64,000 nucleotides of DNA, taken from a bacterium. GTDB taxonomy: Bacteria; Patescibacteriota; Minisyncoccia; Minisyncoccales; Minisyncoccaceae. The stretch is from NCBI GenBank assembly GCA_023228085.1, contig JALOBW010000002.1, forward strand, positions 1 through 64,000. Direction: 5' to 3'. This document shows positions 8,813-17,355 of this stretch, in pieces. Numbering within the stretch: position 1 is the stretch's first letter; each line of letters opens with the position of its first letter. Both the position numbers and the translations under genes were made by a program. Below the pieces are notes generated by a model. That model worked only from the letters and a program-made list of their open reading frames with translations. It had not been told where the DNA came from and did no database searches.

Positions 8813-9232
8813 ATGAAAAATAAAACAGATAAAAAAGGAGGATTTTTGGTTATTGAGGCAATACTAGCGGTATCGGTTTTGGTTTTGTTTTTTGTTGCTT
8901 TTGTTGGTGTTATTGTTTTTAATAGACAAAACCAAGATAGCTTGAGTAATCGTGGAGTAGCTATTTTGTTATCAGAAGAGGGGCTTGAGGCAGTAAGGAG
9001 TATTAGAGATATTGATTTTGAAAGGATTACAGATGGGCAATATGGATTAACAAAACAAAACGGGAAATGGGAGATTGTTTCTGGTGTTGAAAAAATAGAT
9101 AGATTTAAGAGGTATATATCAATATCATCCATCAATGCAGAAAAAAAACTTGTCACTTCAAAAGTTAGTTGGGAAGAAAATGGAAATATTAAAGATTTTT
9201 ATTTAGATACTTATCTTACAAAATGGAAATGA
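8813..9232 (+). CDS. Prepilin-like minor pilin (PilV type)
   Basis: 139 aa. N-terminus KKGGFLVIEAILAVSVLVLF has the GF cleavage site, Glu5 and a hydrophobic helix. The segment LLSEEGLEAVRSIRDIDF after the helix is common in PilV-like pseudopilins. No membrane segment beyond the N-terminal helix. Sits in the minor pilin cluster, with its stop overlapping the next start. Confidence 0.85.
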   Translation: MKNKTDKKGGFLVIEAILAVSVLVLFFVAFVGVIVFNRQNQDSLSNRGVAILLSEEGLEAVRSIRDIDFERITDGQYGLTKQNGKWEIVSGVEKIDRFKRYISISSINAEKKLVTSKVSWEENGNIKDFYLDTYLTKWK

Positions 9233-9705
9233 AAAACAGAAAAGAAAAAAGTTTTACAATGATTGAAATTATCTTTTATATAGCAATGCTATCTTTCTTT
9301 AGCTTTGCAATATTTTCTGTTCTTAATATTGTAAATCAAGAAAGAATAAATAGTATCGCTTTTTCTGAAGTTAACTATCAGGGATTTCTAATTTCGGAAT
9401 TTATATCTCGTGAAATAAAAACAGCAAAGAGGGCTTTTGTTGAAGGTGATAATATTATAATAAGTAAAGATGATGATTTAGGTTTAACAAAAATACTTTT
9501 TTCAAAAACTGGAGTTGATGTTATTGATGAAGGCGGGGTTTATAGATTAAACAATGATAATATTTTAATTTCAGACTTTTTAATCGCAGATAACTCTAGT
9601 GGCAGTATAAGTTTCTCTATTGTTGTTTCGTTTAATAAAGAATTAAAAAATTCTAAATATAATTATTCTAAGAAATTTTATGGCTCAGCAACCGTTAGAC
9701 AATAG
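9223..9705 (+). CDS. Prepilin-like minor pilin (PilW/GspJ type)
   Basis: 160 aa. N-terminus KSFTMIEIIFYIAMLSFF has Glu5 and a hydrophobic helix; the -1 residue is Ser rather than Gly. ATG 9223 overlaps the previous stop by 10 nt; ATG 9229 is an alternative. The rest is beta-rich (REIKTAKRAFVEGDNIIIS), as in PilW/GspJ pseudopilins. It overlaps the next gene by 26 nt. Confidence 0.82.
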   Translation: MEMKNRKEKSFTMIEIIFYIAMLSFFSFAIFSVLNIVNQERINSIAFSEVNYQGFLISEFISREIKTAKRAFVEGDNIIISKDDDLGLTKILFSKTGVDVIDEGGVYRLNNDNILISDFLIADNSSGSISFSIVVSFNKELKNSKYNYSKKFYGSATVRQ

Positions 9706-10078
9706 AAATAGTGGATTTGTTGTTTTGATTGTAATACTTATTTTTAATGCTATAGGTATAATGATAGCTATTTCGTTGTTATTTAAAAATTCACTTTTCT
9801 TAGATAATATAAGTTCTCTAGAAGGTCTGGCAAAAGCAAGATCATTTGCAACTACATGTAGTGAAGAAGCTCTTTTAAGTATTAAAAATGGAACCGAGAT
9901 AAACGATCAAAACATTAATTTTGGCGATGGAAAATGTTCTTATGAAATAATTAAAAATGAAAAAGATTTTTTTATAAAAACAAGAGGCGTTTATAAAAAC
10001 TTTTTTTCCAAGGAATTTATGAAGCTTAATAAGGATGGAGATAAATTAAAAATTATTTATTATCATGATGATTTTTGA
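9680..10078 (+). CDS. Pilus-associated protein with N-terminal helix (PilX/GspK-like)
   Basis: 132 aa. A short polar lead (NRNSGF) precedes a 20-residue hydrophobic helix without the canonical Glu5, then a soluble domain with two Cys. Position as the last minor pilin gene and the GF-helix layout suggest a PilX/GspK-like tip component. GspK-type proteins also lack Glu5. Family assignment is inference. Confidence 0.65.
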   Translation: MAQQPLDNRNSGFVVLIVILIFNAIGIMIAISLLFKNSLFLDNISSLEGLAKARSFATTCSEEALLSIKNGTEINDQNINFGDGKCSYEIIKNEKDFFIKTRGVYKNFFSKEFMKLNKDGDKLKIIYYHDDF

Positions 10079-10101
10079 TATCAGAAGAAAAGTGTTATAA
10101 T
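10073..10101 (+). promoter_or_regulatory. Promoter before the major pilin gene
   Basis: TTTTGA/TTGATA region (10073-10080) and a consensus TATAAT at 10096-10101, extended by GT. It would let the pilin gene be made in excess of the assembly genes. The -35 is ambiguous. Confidence 0.55.
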
Positions 10102-10138
10102 AGACTAGATATTAAATCCGATTAATAAAGAAAAACTT

Positions 10139-10567
10139 ATGAAATATAAAGGAGGGTTTACTTTGCTAGAGGTTTTACTTGCTATTGCAGCCGTCACAAT
10201 TTTATCTGGAATTGTTATTTTGGCTATAAATCCTAATAAGCAATTAGCTGATGCACGGAATGCTCAAAGAAGAATTGATGTTAATACCATTCTTAGTGCT
10301 ATCTATCAATATTCTATTGATCATGAAGGAGCTATGCCTCCTACCATAACTACTACGGCTACACCAATATGTAAACCTGGTTTTATCGTTGACTGTGTGG
10401 ATTTAAGCATGCTTACCTTAGGGCAAGAATATTTAATTGATATTCCTGCTGATCCTAATAACTCTCTTAGTACGAATGTTGGTTATACTGTTATGAAAAA
10501 TATAAATAATAGAATAACTGTAATGGCACCATCTGCCGAAGGGGTGTCCATAAGCGCAACAAAATAA
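10139..10567 (+). CDS. pilA: Type IV major pilin
   Basis: 142 aa. The lead peptide MKYKGG is followed by FTLLEVLLAIAAVTILSG with Glu5, the classical cleavage site and helix. The next segment, INPNKQLADARNAQRRIDV, then NTILSAIYQYSID, is the form I associate with CPR pilins. Two Cys (PICKPG and DCVD) probably form the D-region disulfide. It has its own promoter, which fits its role as main subunit. Confidence 0.9.
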   Translation: MKYKGGFTLLEVLLAIAAVTILSGIVILAINPNKQLADARNAQRRIDVNTILSAIYQYSIDHEGAMPPTITTTATPICKPGFIVDCVDLSMLTLGQEYLIDIPADPNNSLSTNVGYTVMKNINNRITVMAPSAEGVSISATK

Positions 10568-10571
10568 AAAA

Positions 10572-12023
10572 ATGAAGATAGATCAAAAAATATTTTATTT
10601 ATCTTTTGTTATCCTCTTATTTCTTAATGTTGGGTTTTATCTATTTATCCCTAATTTTTCCATAAAAACTTTTAAATCATTAGAAGAGAGTGCAGCTATT
10701 CGTGAAGCAAATGATATGCGATATTTCTTTACAAAAGAGATTAGTGTACTTGATTCGTTGAGTAAAGAATGGGCAAGGAGAAGTGATGTACATGAAATAT
10801 TTACTTCTAATGAAAAAGATAGAGAGTATATTATTTCCACTAATTTTGATTACGAATACATAAAAGATCTAAAAATAGACTACCTTTCATTTGTGACACC
10901 GAAAGGAAAGTTGTTGTATAGTGTGGAAATCGGAAATCAATCACCTATGTCAGACGATTTTGCTATTGGTCTTACTAGTTCGGATATAGTTGACAAAAAA
11001 GTAGGACTGGTCCGTTCGTGGTACTCGGATGAAGTGATGGCAATTTCTGTTCGCCCAATTTTAGATGAATTAAATAACCCTGAGGGTTATATAATAATGA
11101 CGAAAAAATTTGATAAAAATATTATTGCTTATAGCGGAAAGTCATTTAGTTTTGGGGTAATTGATGGCTCTATTGAAAGTAAGCTTAACCGATCTTCTAA
11201 TAATACTTATATTGATAGAAAGAGTGATAGTAATTTATTTATTTACTCTTTTTATGATGACATATTAGGGGATAAAATTTTTTATTCAAGAACAATAATG
11301 TCTCGCGATGTATATAATGCTGGTCTTTCCACAATAAATGCAATCTCTTATAGCGCTTTTGTTTCGCAACTATTAATGATTATTGCATTTCTATTTATTT
11401 CTCAAAGAATTATACTTGGACGACTGAAATTATTAATAAGTCTAATAAAAAAACCTCAAAAAAGCAAAAAGGAAGCAGCTCTTTTAGACGGAAATGACGA
11501 AATTTCTAGTCTTTCACAAGAAATAGATAATATGCTTAATAAGGTAAAAGAACATTGGAATTCTTCAAATGAAAAACAGAAGGAGTTGGAGTTAATACTA
11601 AAGTCTATGGGTACTTCCGTAGTGCTCTTAGATGAAAAAAATAGTATAATGTCTTCTTATTTTTCAGAAAAGAATAAAGAAGAAAAAGAACATTTTACTT
11701 CTAAAAAATTTTTAGAAAATATTATTGAAAACATTGATGATATAAAAGAAGATGGTATAAAGAATATCAATTATTTTACTAAGATTAAAAATGAAAAAGA
11801 GTGGTATGGTATTACAATTTCAGTCAAGAAAGATTTAAATAACTCTAGGCGAATAATTTTCGTGATTCGTAATATCACTAAGGATATGAAGATGCAAGAA
11901 AAAACAGAGGAAAAAATAAAAGAACTTGAAAGACTTAATAAATTAATGACTAATAGGGAGATAAAGATGATAGAATTAAAAAGAAAGATAAAAGGCTTTG
12001 AAAATGGAAAAACAAAGAAATAA
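10572..12023 (+). CDS. Membrane sensor protein (CHASE4-like, HAMP, coiled coil), no kinase domain
   Basis: 483 aa. TM1 at residues about 7-28; an extracytoplasmic region (about 30-250) that resembles CHASE4 (DSLSKEWARRSDV...FTSNEKDREYI...KIDYLSFVTPKGKLLYS); TM2 at about 258-280; a HAMP-like linker; a coiled coil (about 310-345); a small PAS-like region; and a Lys/Glu-rich C-terminal coil. No HisKA or ATPase domain. The next gene overlaps by 20 nt and encodes a soluble kinase, so the two may form a split sensor kinase. CHASE4 is assigned from pattern memory. Confidence 0.72.
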   Translation: MKIDQKIFYLSFVILLFLNVGFYLFIPNFSIKTFKSLEESAAIREANDMRYFFTKEISVLDSLSKEWARRSDVHEIFTSNEKDREYIISTNFDYEYIKDLKIDYLSFVTPKGKLLYSVEIGNQSPMSDDFAIGLTSSDIVDKKVGLVRSWYSDEVMAISVRPILDELNNPEGYIIMTKKFDKNIIAYSGKSFSFGVIDGSIESKLNRSSNNTYIDRKSDSNLFIYSFYDDILGDKIFYSRTIMSRDVYNAGLSTINAISYSAFVSQLLMIIAFLFISQRIILGRLKLLISLIKKPQKSKKEAALLDGNDEISSLSQEIDNMLNKVKEHWNSSNEKQKELELILKSMGTSVVLLDEKNSIMSSYFSEKNKEEKEHFTSKKFLENIIENIDDIKEDGIKNINYFTKIKNEKEWYGITISVKKDLNNSRRIIFVIRNITKDMKMQEKTEEKIKELERLNKLMTNREIKMIELKRKIKGFENGKTKK

Positions 12024-14430
12024 TCATCTTGATTATAATGCAATCTATAGTATTATTGTGGAATCTGATCAGGCAGATAGTATTTTAGATTTGATGAAAA
12101 AGAATATTAATCTTGTTGTTGATTTTTATGACCTTGATGGAGGGGCAATATATTTACTTGAGGATGATAGTGCTAATTTATTTCTTAATTTTAACCTATC
12201 TCCCTTTTTCGTTAAAAACTTTAATATAGTTGATAAGCGTTCGTTTGTTTTTAAAGAAGTCTTTAAGCATAAATCTCCTTTTTCTGTTGCTGGAAAATTA
12301 AGAAATAAGTTTAAGGAGAATTATGTTGATTATCAAACGATGATAATAGTCCCGATTTTTTATGATAAGAAGCCCATAGGTTTTTATCTGGTTGCCAGCG
12401 ATCGGGAAAAAGGTTTTGAGCAGCGCGATGTAAAATTAATGACATTAATAGCCAAAGAAATAGGCTCTTTTGTTGATCAGGTAATAAGTGATGTTTCCAT
12501 TAAAAAAGAGAGGCAAAACTTTAAATCTTTTTTTGATTTATTACAAGATATAATTATAGTTGTTAATTCAAAAGGCGAAATATTAGAATCAAACAGCTTT
12601 GCTTTGAATCGTTTGGGTTATGATAAAGATTTTTTTGTTAAAAAAAATATAATAGATTTTTTTGAAGTAGATAAGGGGCTTAATATTGATGAAGTATTTA
12701 ATCAATTAGTTAACAACAGTACACTATTATTATCTATAATTGGTAAAAATAAGCAAGCAATTCCTGTCAAAATCAATTCCATAAAAGGATTGTGGAACGA
12801 AAAGGAAGCCTTTTTTTTGACAGCTAATGATCTTTCTGGAACAAAAGAAGCCGAAAAAAAATTGCAAGAAAATAAGGAACTTTACCATTCTTTAGTTTCA
12901 AATATTCCAAATTATATTTTGATATATAATAAGAATAACGAAGTGTTATATGCAAACGAGAATATATCAAATGCATTAAAAATAAGTAAACAAAAAATAT
13001 TAGGGCAAGATATTTGGAAATTCATTGAAAGTAATTCTAGAGAGGTTTTAAAAAGCGAAATTCGTAATAAGTTCTTATGTAATGATAATTTGAGTAATTG
13101 CGAAATCAGGCTTTTGTGCAGTGATAAGACATTACTTGACGTTATTGCCTCTGGAGCAACAGTAAAATATGACGGAAGTGATTCTTTTCTTCTTGTGATG
13201 ACAGATATTACCAATAGAAAGAAAATGGAGAATTTGTTGATTGAAAAAACTACTGACCTAGAAGCTTCTCAAAAATCTCTCGTTAATGTTCTTGAGGATG
13301 TAGAAGAAGAAAAAAACAAAGCTGCAAGCTTGGCTCAGGATTTAGAAAAATTTAAATTAGCTGTTGAAAACGCCTCTGATCACATAGTTATTACTGACAG
13401 CCAGGGGATATTATTATATATAAATCCAGGTGCAGAAAAAATTACAGGTTTTTCATCAAAAGAAGTAATTGGAAAAAAATGTGGATCAGCTGATAATTGG
13501 GGAGGGATAATGGATAAAGCTTTTTATAAAAAACTTTGGAAGATTATAAAAATTAATAAAGAGACTTTTTCTGGTGAAATTAGGAATAGGCGGAAAGATG
13601 GATCTAGTTATATTGCAATGGCAAATATTTTTCCCATTTTGGATAATAAAGAAAATGTCTTGTTTTTTGTAGGAATAGAGAGAGATATCACAAAAGAAAA
13701 GGAGGTTGATAAAGCAAAAAGTGAATTTGTTTCACTAGCTTCACACCAACTTAGAACCCCTCTATCAATAGTAAATTGGTACGTGGAAATGCTTATAAAT
13801 GGAGATGCAGGTCCCTTAACAGACGGTCAAAAGGATTATTTATCAGAGATACTTATTGGTAATAATAGAATGGTTGACTTGGTAGGATCCTTGCTTAATG
13901 TCTCTCGTATTGAGATGGGAACCTTTATAATAAATCCTGTTAAGTGTAATCTAATTAAGATAGTTAAGGATGTCGCAAATGAATTTGAGATTAAGGCAAA
14001 GTTAAAAGAAATTGATTTTACCTTAAAATATAGTAAAAATATCCCACTAATAAGTTTGGATAAAAAGCTATTCAACATAATAATTACCAATCTTATTGAT
14101 AATGCTATAAAATATACTCCTAATGGTGGAAAAGTGACACTTGATGTTTCAAAAGACAAAAAAGAGATAATGATTAAAATTATTGATAATGGATATGGGA
14201 TATTAAAGAAGGACAGGGAAAAGATATTTACAAAACTATTTAGAGGTGAAAACGCTAAAGAGAAAGTTTCGGATGGTAATGGACTGGGGTTGTATATCGT
14301 TAAATCAATTATAGAGCAATCTAGCGGTAAAATTTGGTTTGATTCAAAAGAAAACAAAGGGACAACTTTTTATGTGACATTACCACTCTCTGGGATGAAA
14401 AGAAAAAAAGGTGAAAAAGAGTTATCTTAA
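12004..14430 (+). CDS. Hybrid-input soluble histidine kinase (GAF, PAS repeats, HisKA, HATPase)
   Basis: About 808 aa from ATG 12004 (TTG 11998 possible). A GAF-like domain (residues about 10-160), then three PAS-like domains (about 175-280, 290-405, 450-570) with a coiled coil before the third. The HisKA phospho-acceptor is near 581 in SLASHQLRTPLS. HATPase_c has an N box (NLIDNAIKYTPNGG), G1 (IDNGYGI) and G2 (GNGLGLYIV). No TM segment: signals could come from the overlapping membrane sensor upstream. The partner may be the CheY-like protein at 5254, by proximity only. Confidence 0.9.
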   Translation: MEKQRNNHLDYNAIYSIIVESDQADSILDLMKKNINLVVDFYDLDGGAIYLLEDDSANLFLNFNLSPFFVKNFNIVDKRSFVFKEVFKHKSPFSVAGKLRNKFKENYVDYQTMIIVPIFYDKKPIGFYLVASDREKGFEQRDVKLMTLIAKEIGSFVDQVISDVSIKKERQNFKSFFDLLQDIIIVVNSKGEILESNSFALNRLGYDKDFFVKKNIIDFFEVDKGLNIDEVFNQLVNNSTLLLSIIGKNKQAIPVKINSIKGLWNEKEAFFLTANDLSGTKEAEKKLQENKELYHSLVSNIPNYILIYNKNNEVLYANENISNALKISKQKILGQDIWKFIESNSREVLKSEIRNKFLCNDNLSNCEIRLLCSDKTLLDVIASGATVKYDGSDSFLLVMTDITNRKKMENLLIEKTTDLEASQKSLVNVLEDVEEEKNKAASLAQDLEKFKLAVENASDHIVITDSQGILLYINPGAEKITGFSSKEVIGKKCGSADNWGGIMDKAFYKKLWKIIKINKETFSGEIRNRRKDGSSYIAMANIFPILDNKENVLFFVGIERDITKEKEVDKAKSEFVSLASHQLRTPLSIVNWYVEMLINGDAGPLTDGQKDYLSEILIGNNRMVDLVGSLLNVSRIEMGTFIINPVKCNLIKIVKDVANEFEIKAKLKEIDFTLKYSKNIPLISLDKKLFNIIITNLIDNAIKYTPNGGKVTLDVSKDKKEIMIKIIDNGYGILKKDREKIFTKLFRGENAKEKVSDGNGLGLYIVKSIIEQSSGKIWFDSKENKGTTFYVTLPLSGMKRKKGEKELS

Positions 14431-14432
14431 AT

Positions 14433-14960
14433 ATGAAAAAAATTGCTTTAGTTATTGCGAATAAAGATTTTAGGGACGAAGAGTTTTTTATTACAAAAAA
14501 AGTTCTGGAAGAAAATGGCATTCATACAGTTGTCTTTAGTAACGAAGTGGGGAGAGCGATTGGAAAATTTGGTGGGGAGTATAATGTTGAGAAATATATT
14601 AGCGATATAAATGAAGATGATTTTGAAGGAATAGTTTTTATAGGTGGATCTGGAGCGATTGAGAGATTGGATAATAATACTTCTTATGGGATTATAAAGT
14701 CTTTTTTCTCGGCAGAAAAGATAATTGCGGCAATCTGTATTTCTCCAGTAATATTGGCAAGGGCGAAAGTCTTGATGCTTAAGAAGGCGACGGTTTGGTC
14801 TTCTAATATGGATAAGGGTGCAATAAGTATTTTGAAAGAAAATGGGGCTGAATATATAGATGAACCAGTAGTGGTGGATAAAAATATCGTCACTGGTCAA
14901 AATTTTGAGGCTAGCCGGCGCTTTGGAGAGATAATTGCAGCACTCTTGACTAATAACTAA
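14433..14960 (+). CDS. DJ-1/PfpI family protein
   Basis: 175 aa with the DJ-1/PfpI flavodoxin-like fold. Nucleophile-elbow Cys C102 in AAICISPVILARA; partner Glu near 17 in RDEEF; GGSGA loop; C-terminal VVVDKNIVTGQNFEASRRFG as in the family. Members include deglycase/chaperone-like and PfpI protease-like proteins. The specific activity cannot be told. Starts 2 nt after the kinase gene, so probably the same transcript. Confidence 0.88.
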   Translation: MKKIALVIANKDFRDEEFFITKKVLEENGIHTVVFSNEVGRAIGKFGGEYNVEKYISDINEDDFEGIVFIGGSGAIERLDNNTSYGIIKSFFSAEKIIAAICISPVILARAKVLMLKKATVWSSNMDKGAISILKENGAEYIDEPVVVDKNIVTGQNFEASRRFGEIIAALLTNN

Positions 14961-14973
14961 AAATAGCTATAAT
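14946..14973 (+). promoter_or_regulatory. Promoter of rplJ-rplL, inside the DJ-1 gene end
   Basis: TTGACT (14946-14951), 16-bp spacer, TATAAT (14968-14973). Transcription would start near 14980, just before the L10 leader. Confidence 0.8.
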
Positions 14974-14986
14974 CTAAGTATAATAA

Positions 14987-15078
14987 ATCCGTAGAAAGTA
15001 GGCATTTATAAGTCCTACCGAGGATAAAAATAGTGTTTATTTTTATTCTGATCGACTCTGCGGGAAGCAGATTTTTTT
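14987..15078 (+). promoter_or_regulatory. Ribosomal protein L10 leader with attenuator
   Basis: The segment CCGTAGAAAGTAGG...CCTACCGAGG (14989-15023) matches the L10 leader pattern, where the L10-L12 complex binds its own mRNA (stem GTAGG/CCTAC flanked by AGAAA and GAGG). Downstream, TCTGC/GCAGA with GGGAA loop and T7 (15057-15078) is an intrinsic terminator just before the rplJ ATG. It fits autogenous control by premature termination. Confidence 0.8.
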
Positions 15079-15088
15079 ATATTTTAAT

Positions 15089-15613
15089 ATGCCTTTAACA
15101 AGAGACAAAAAAGAAAGCGTAGTTAAGGAACTTGAAGCCTGTTTGGAAAAACAAAAATCAATTGTTTTTATGGACTTCAAGGGTATTAAAGTCAAAGATT
15201 TATCTGGTTTGAGAAGCAAATTAAAAGACGAGGATAACGAAATGAAAGTTTCTAAAAAAAGTCTTATTAATGTTGCTTTTAAAAACAAAAATATTGACTT
15301 TGATGCAAAAAAACTTTCTGGTGAAGTTGCCGTCATTTTCGGGTACGGAGATGAAGTTTCTTCTAGTAAGACTGTTTATCAATTCACTAAGGATGCGAAA
15401 GAAGCAAAAATACTTGGAGGATTTGTAGAAAATAAGTTTTACACAGAAAGCGATATAATCAAGTTAGCAGAATTACCTCCAAAACCTCAATTAATCGGAA
15501 GATTTCTTGGAACAATCAATGCTCCAACTACAAATTTCGTGGGAGTACTTGGTGGAAATTTAAGAAAACTTGTGACAGCCCTTTCGCAGATCAAAGATGG
15601 AAAGGTTGCATAG
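15089..15613 (+). CDS. rplJ: Ribosomal protein uL10
   Basis: 174 aa. Base of the ribosomal stalk that anchors L7/L12 dimers on the 50S subunit. Typical N-terminal MPLTRDKKESVVKELE, MDFKGIKVKDLSGLRSKL and a C-terminal helix for L12 binding (NFVGVLGGNLRKLVTALSQI). The short C-terminal tail suggests few L12 dimers. No SD: the T/A-rich leader is the L10 attenuator. Paired with rplL 30 nt downstream. Confidence 0.96.
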   Translation: MPLTRDKKESVVKELEACLEKQKSIVFMDFKGIKVKDLSGLRSKLKDEDNEMKVSKKSLINVAFKNKNIDFDAKKLSGEVAVIFGYGDEVSSSKTVYQFTKDAKEAKILGGFVENKFYTESDIIKLAELPPKPQLIGRFLGTINAPTTNFVGVLGGNLRKLVTALSQIKDGKVA

Positions 15614-15643
15614 AATTATAAATTTATAAATTATTTAAAAAAT

Positions 15644-16051
15644 ATGGCAGAAGAAAAAGTAGAAGTCCCTGCAAAATTCAAGGACATCGTAGAAAAAATT
15701 GAAACTATGACAGTTTTGGACTTGGCTGAATTGGTCAAGGTATTAGAAGAAAAGTTTGGCGTGTCTGCTGCTCCTCAGGTTGTTGCTGCCGCTGCTGCTC
15801 CTGCTGCTAGCGCTGAAGCTGCTGAAGAAAAGAGTTCATACAACGTTGTCTTGACAGCTGTTGGTGAAAAGAAAATTGAAGTAATTAAAGTTGTTCGTGA
15901 TTTAACTCAGATGGGTCTTAAGGAAGCTAAAGACTTAGTAGACGCTGCTGCAGCTGCTCCTCAAACAATTAAAGAAGAAGTAAAGAAAGAAGAAGCCGAA
16001 GAAATGAAAAAGAAATTCGTTGAAGCTGGTGCTACTATTGATCTAAAATAA
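15644..16051 (+). CDS. rplL: Ribosomal protein bL12 (L7/L12)
   Basis: 135 aa, full-length. The N-terminal dimerisation domain (KIETMTVLDLAELVKVLEEKF), an Ala-rich hinge, and the C-terminal factor-binding domain (VVLTAVGEKKIEVIKVVR, GLKEAKDLVDAA). An insertion or extension rich in Lys/Glu (KEEVKKEEAEEMKKK) occurs before the end, as in many bacteria. Followed by a terminator; rpoB does not follow. Confidence 0.97.
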   Translation: MAEEKVEVPAKFKDIVEKIETMTVLDLAELVKVLEEKFGVSAAPQVVAAAAAPAASAEAAEEKSSYNVVLTAVGEKKIEVIKVVRDLTQMGLKEAKDLVDAAAAAPQTIKEEVKKEEAEEMKKKFVEAGATIDLK

Positions 16052-16063
16052 TTTTAGAAAATA

Positions 16064-16096
16064 AAAAATCCCTCATAAAAGAGGGATTTTTTTATT
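16064..16096. terminator. Bidirectional terminator between rplL and the thioredoxin-fold gene
   Basis: AATCCCTC / GAGGGATT stem with A before and T after, so it works on both strands for the convergent genes. Confidence 0.85.
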
Positions 16097-16802
16097 TTAA
16101 AATCATATCAATGATTCCTTTCAAATTTTCCTTTTCTTTATCGGCTCCACTTCCTTCTCCAGAGCCTATTCTATAATACTTGCATCCTACTATAATTGTT
16201 GGAATGCCGCCTTCTTGATTGAACTTTGAAAATACATCTAAGTCGTTCTGACTATCAATGTTTTCATGGTAGGATATTTTATCCCCAAACGACTTAACGA
16301 CTTCTGCGATAATGGGTTTTTCCCATTCACAATGAGGACAAGATTTTGATCCAAAGAAATAAACAATAGGTTTGCCATTTTCTCTACAAATCTCGTTTTC
16401 TTTTACTTCGGCAAAAGTATATACTAAATCCTGTTGTGTACTTGAAGAAGGATTTTCCTCTGTTTTTGTAATATCCTGTTCGTTATATGTGATTAATTTT
16501 CCATCGGTTGATACATAGGTAGGAATACTATTTTCTCCTACTTTTATTACGAATCTATAGAATTTTTTTGTATCTTTATCTATTTCCCCAAGTGTTAACT
16601 CTGATCCCCCTGAAAGATTTTTATTTATATAATCAAATGCTTTCTCTATTATTTGTTGTTTGCTTTTTCCAGCTACGTTTTTTTGATAATATACAGCTCC
16701 AAGTGCGATTACTGCAATTGCAAAAATTGTTATGAAGACATACATCATCACATTTCTTTTTTTCTTAACTATTGGTGTTGAAATATTTTTTTCTTCTGTC
16801 AT
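16092..16802 (-). CDS. Membrane-anchored thioredoxin-fold protein (CPHC)
   Basis: 236 aa. A short cytoplasmic N-terminus with KKKR is followed by a single TM (residues about 19-38), so the rest faces outside. Residues about 45-105 form a small domain of unknown type (ELTLGEIDKDTKKFYRFVIK), then a Ser/Thr-rich linker. A thioredoxin fold follows with CPHC at C155-C158 and a cis-Pro in GGIPTIIVG. Inferred oxidoreductase acting on exported proteins such as pilins, which here carry Cys pairs. The ORF lies next to, and in the same direction as, the Asp-rich gene. Confidence 0.82.
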   Translation of the reverse strand: MTEEKNISTPIVKKKRNVMMYVFITIFAIAVIALGAVYYQKNVAGKSKQQIIEKAFDYINKNLSGGSELTLGEIDKDTKKFYRFVIKVGENSIPTYVSTDGKLITYNEQDITKTEENPSSSTQQDLVYTFAEVKENEICRENGKPIVYFFGSKSCPHCEWEKPIIAEVVKSFGDKISYHENIDSQNDLDVFSKFNQEGGIPTIIVGCKYYRIGSGEGSGADKEKENLKGIIDMILK

Positions 16803-16818
16803 TTTGTTTTTAAATTAC

Positions 16819-16845
16819 AAGCCCTACATTATGAATGCAGGGCAA
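16819..16845 (-). terminator. Possible hairpin downstream of the Asp-rich gene
   Basis: GCCCT/AGGGC plus CATT/AATG with one mismatch. The T tract on the minus strand is poor, so it may be a weak terminator or attenuator before the thioredoxin-fold gene. Confidence 0.4.
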
Positions 16846-16852
16846 GTTTGTT

Positions 16853-17107
16853 TTATTCATCTTCACTATCGAAATCATCATCTAGATCGTCGTCATCTAG
16901 ATCGTCATCATCTAGATCGTCGTCATCTAGATCGTCATCATCTAGATCGTCGTCATTAAAGTCGTCGTCTAGATCATCATCGTCATCATCAAAGTCATCA
17001 TCATAATTACTATTATAGTCTTCTGATGAGTCGTCATCGTAATCGTCAAATGCTACGATTGTTTCTAATTCTTCAATGTTGTTTAAGAATAGATCTTCTT
17101 TTGACAT
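16853..17107 (-). CDS. Asp-rich low-complexity acidic protein
   Basis: 84 aa. The first 20 residues are ordinary (MSKEDLFLNNIEELETIVAF). The rest is almost only Asp, with Leu at every fifth position in about five DDDDL repeats, ending DSEDE. At DNA level this is a 15-bp tandem unit (codons gat/gac, then cta). A strong consensus promoter precedes it, so it is probably expressed. Possible roles are cation buffering, RNA-polymerase-delta-like polyanion activity, or binding a basic partner. None is shown by the sequence. Confidence 0.75.
   Translation of the reverse strand: MSKEDLFLNNIEELETIVAFDDYDDDSSEDYNSNYDDDFDDDDDDLDDDFNDDDLDDDDLDDDDLDDDDLDDDDLDDDFDSEDE
16865..16965 (-). repeat. 15-bp tandem repeat encoding DDDDL
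   Basis: The unit atctagatcgtcgtc / atctagatcgtcatc alternates, giving a 30-bp higher-order period. It is in frame with the Asp-rich gene on the minus strand. Prone to slippage, so length may vary among strains. Confidence 0.85.
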
Positions 17108-17189
17108 TTGTTTATCTTAATTTTGTTATTCCGTTGCTTTAAAGTAATATTTTAAAGCATTACGACCTTTAATTTATAAAGATGATATT

Positions 17190-17217
17190 ATTATAATGGT
17201 GAATTACTTATTGTCAA
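17190..17217 (-). promoter_or_regulatory. Consensus promoter of the Asp-rich gene
   Basis: On the minus strand: TTGACA, 16-bp spacer, TATAAT, both perfect hexamers. Leader of about 75 nt to the ATG at 17107. Confidence 0.85.
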
Positions 17218-17355
17218 GATTAGACATCAATTTGATAAAAGGTTATAATTTAATCAATAGGTGATTTAGATCTTATCCAAATGTATTTGTGTAAATTGAC
17301 TAATTTTTATTAGATTGGTTTAATTATATCTATTGTTATTTTTTTGTCTATCAAG

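Noticed and set aside
13836..14357. 173-aa frame antisense to the histidine kinase
   Set aside because: A shadow of a well-supported kinase catalytic region; composition is typical of AT-rich antisense frames.
16865..16965. Direct repeats that could look like a CRISPR array
   Set aside because: The unit is 15 bp with no spacers and is in frame with the Asp-rich protein, so it is a codon repeat.
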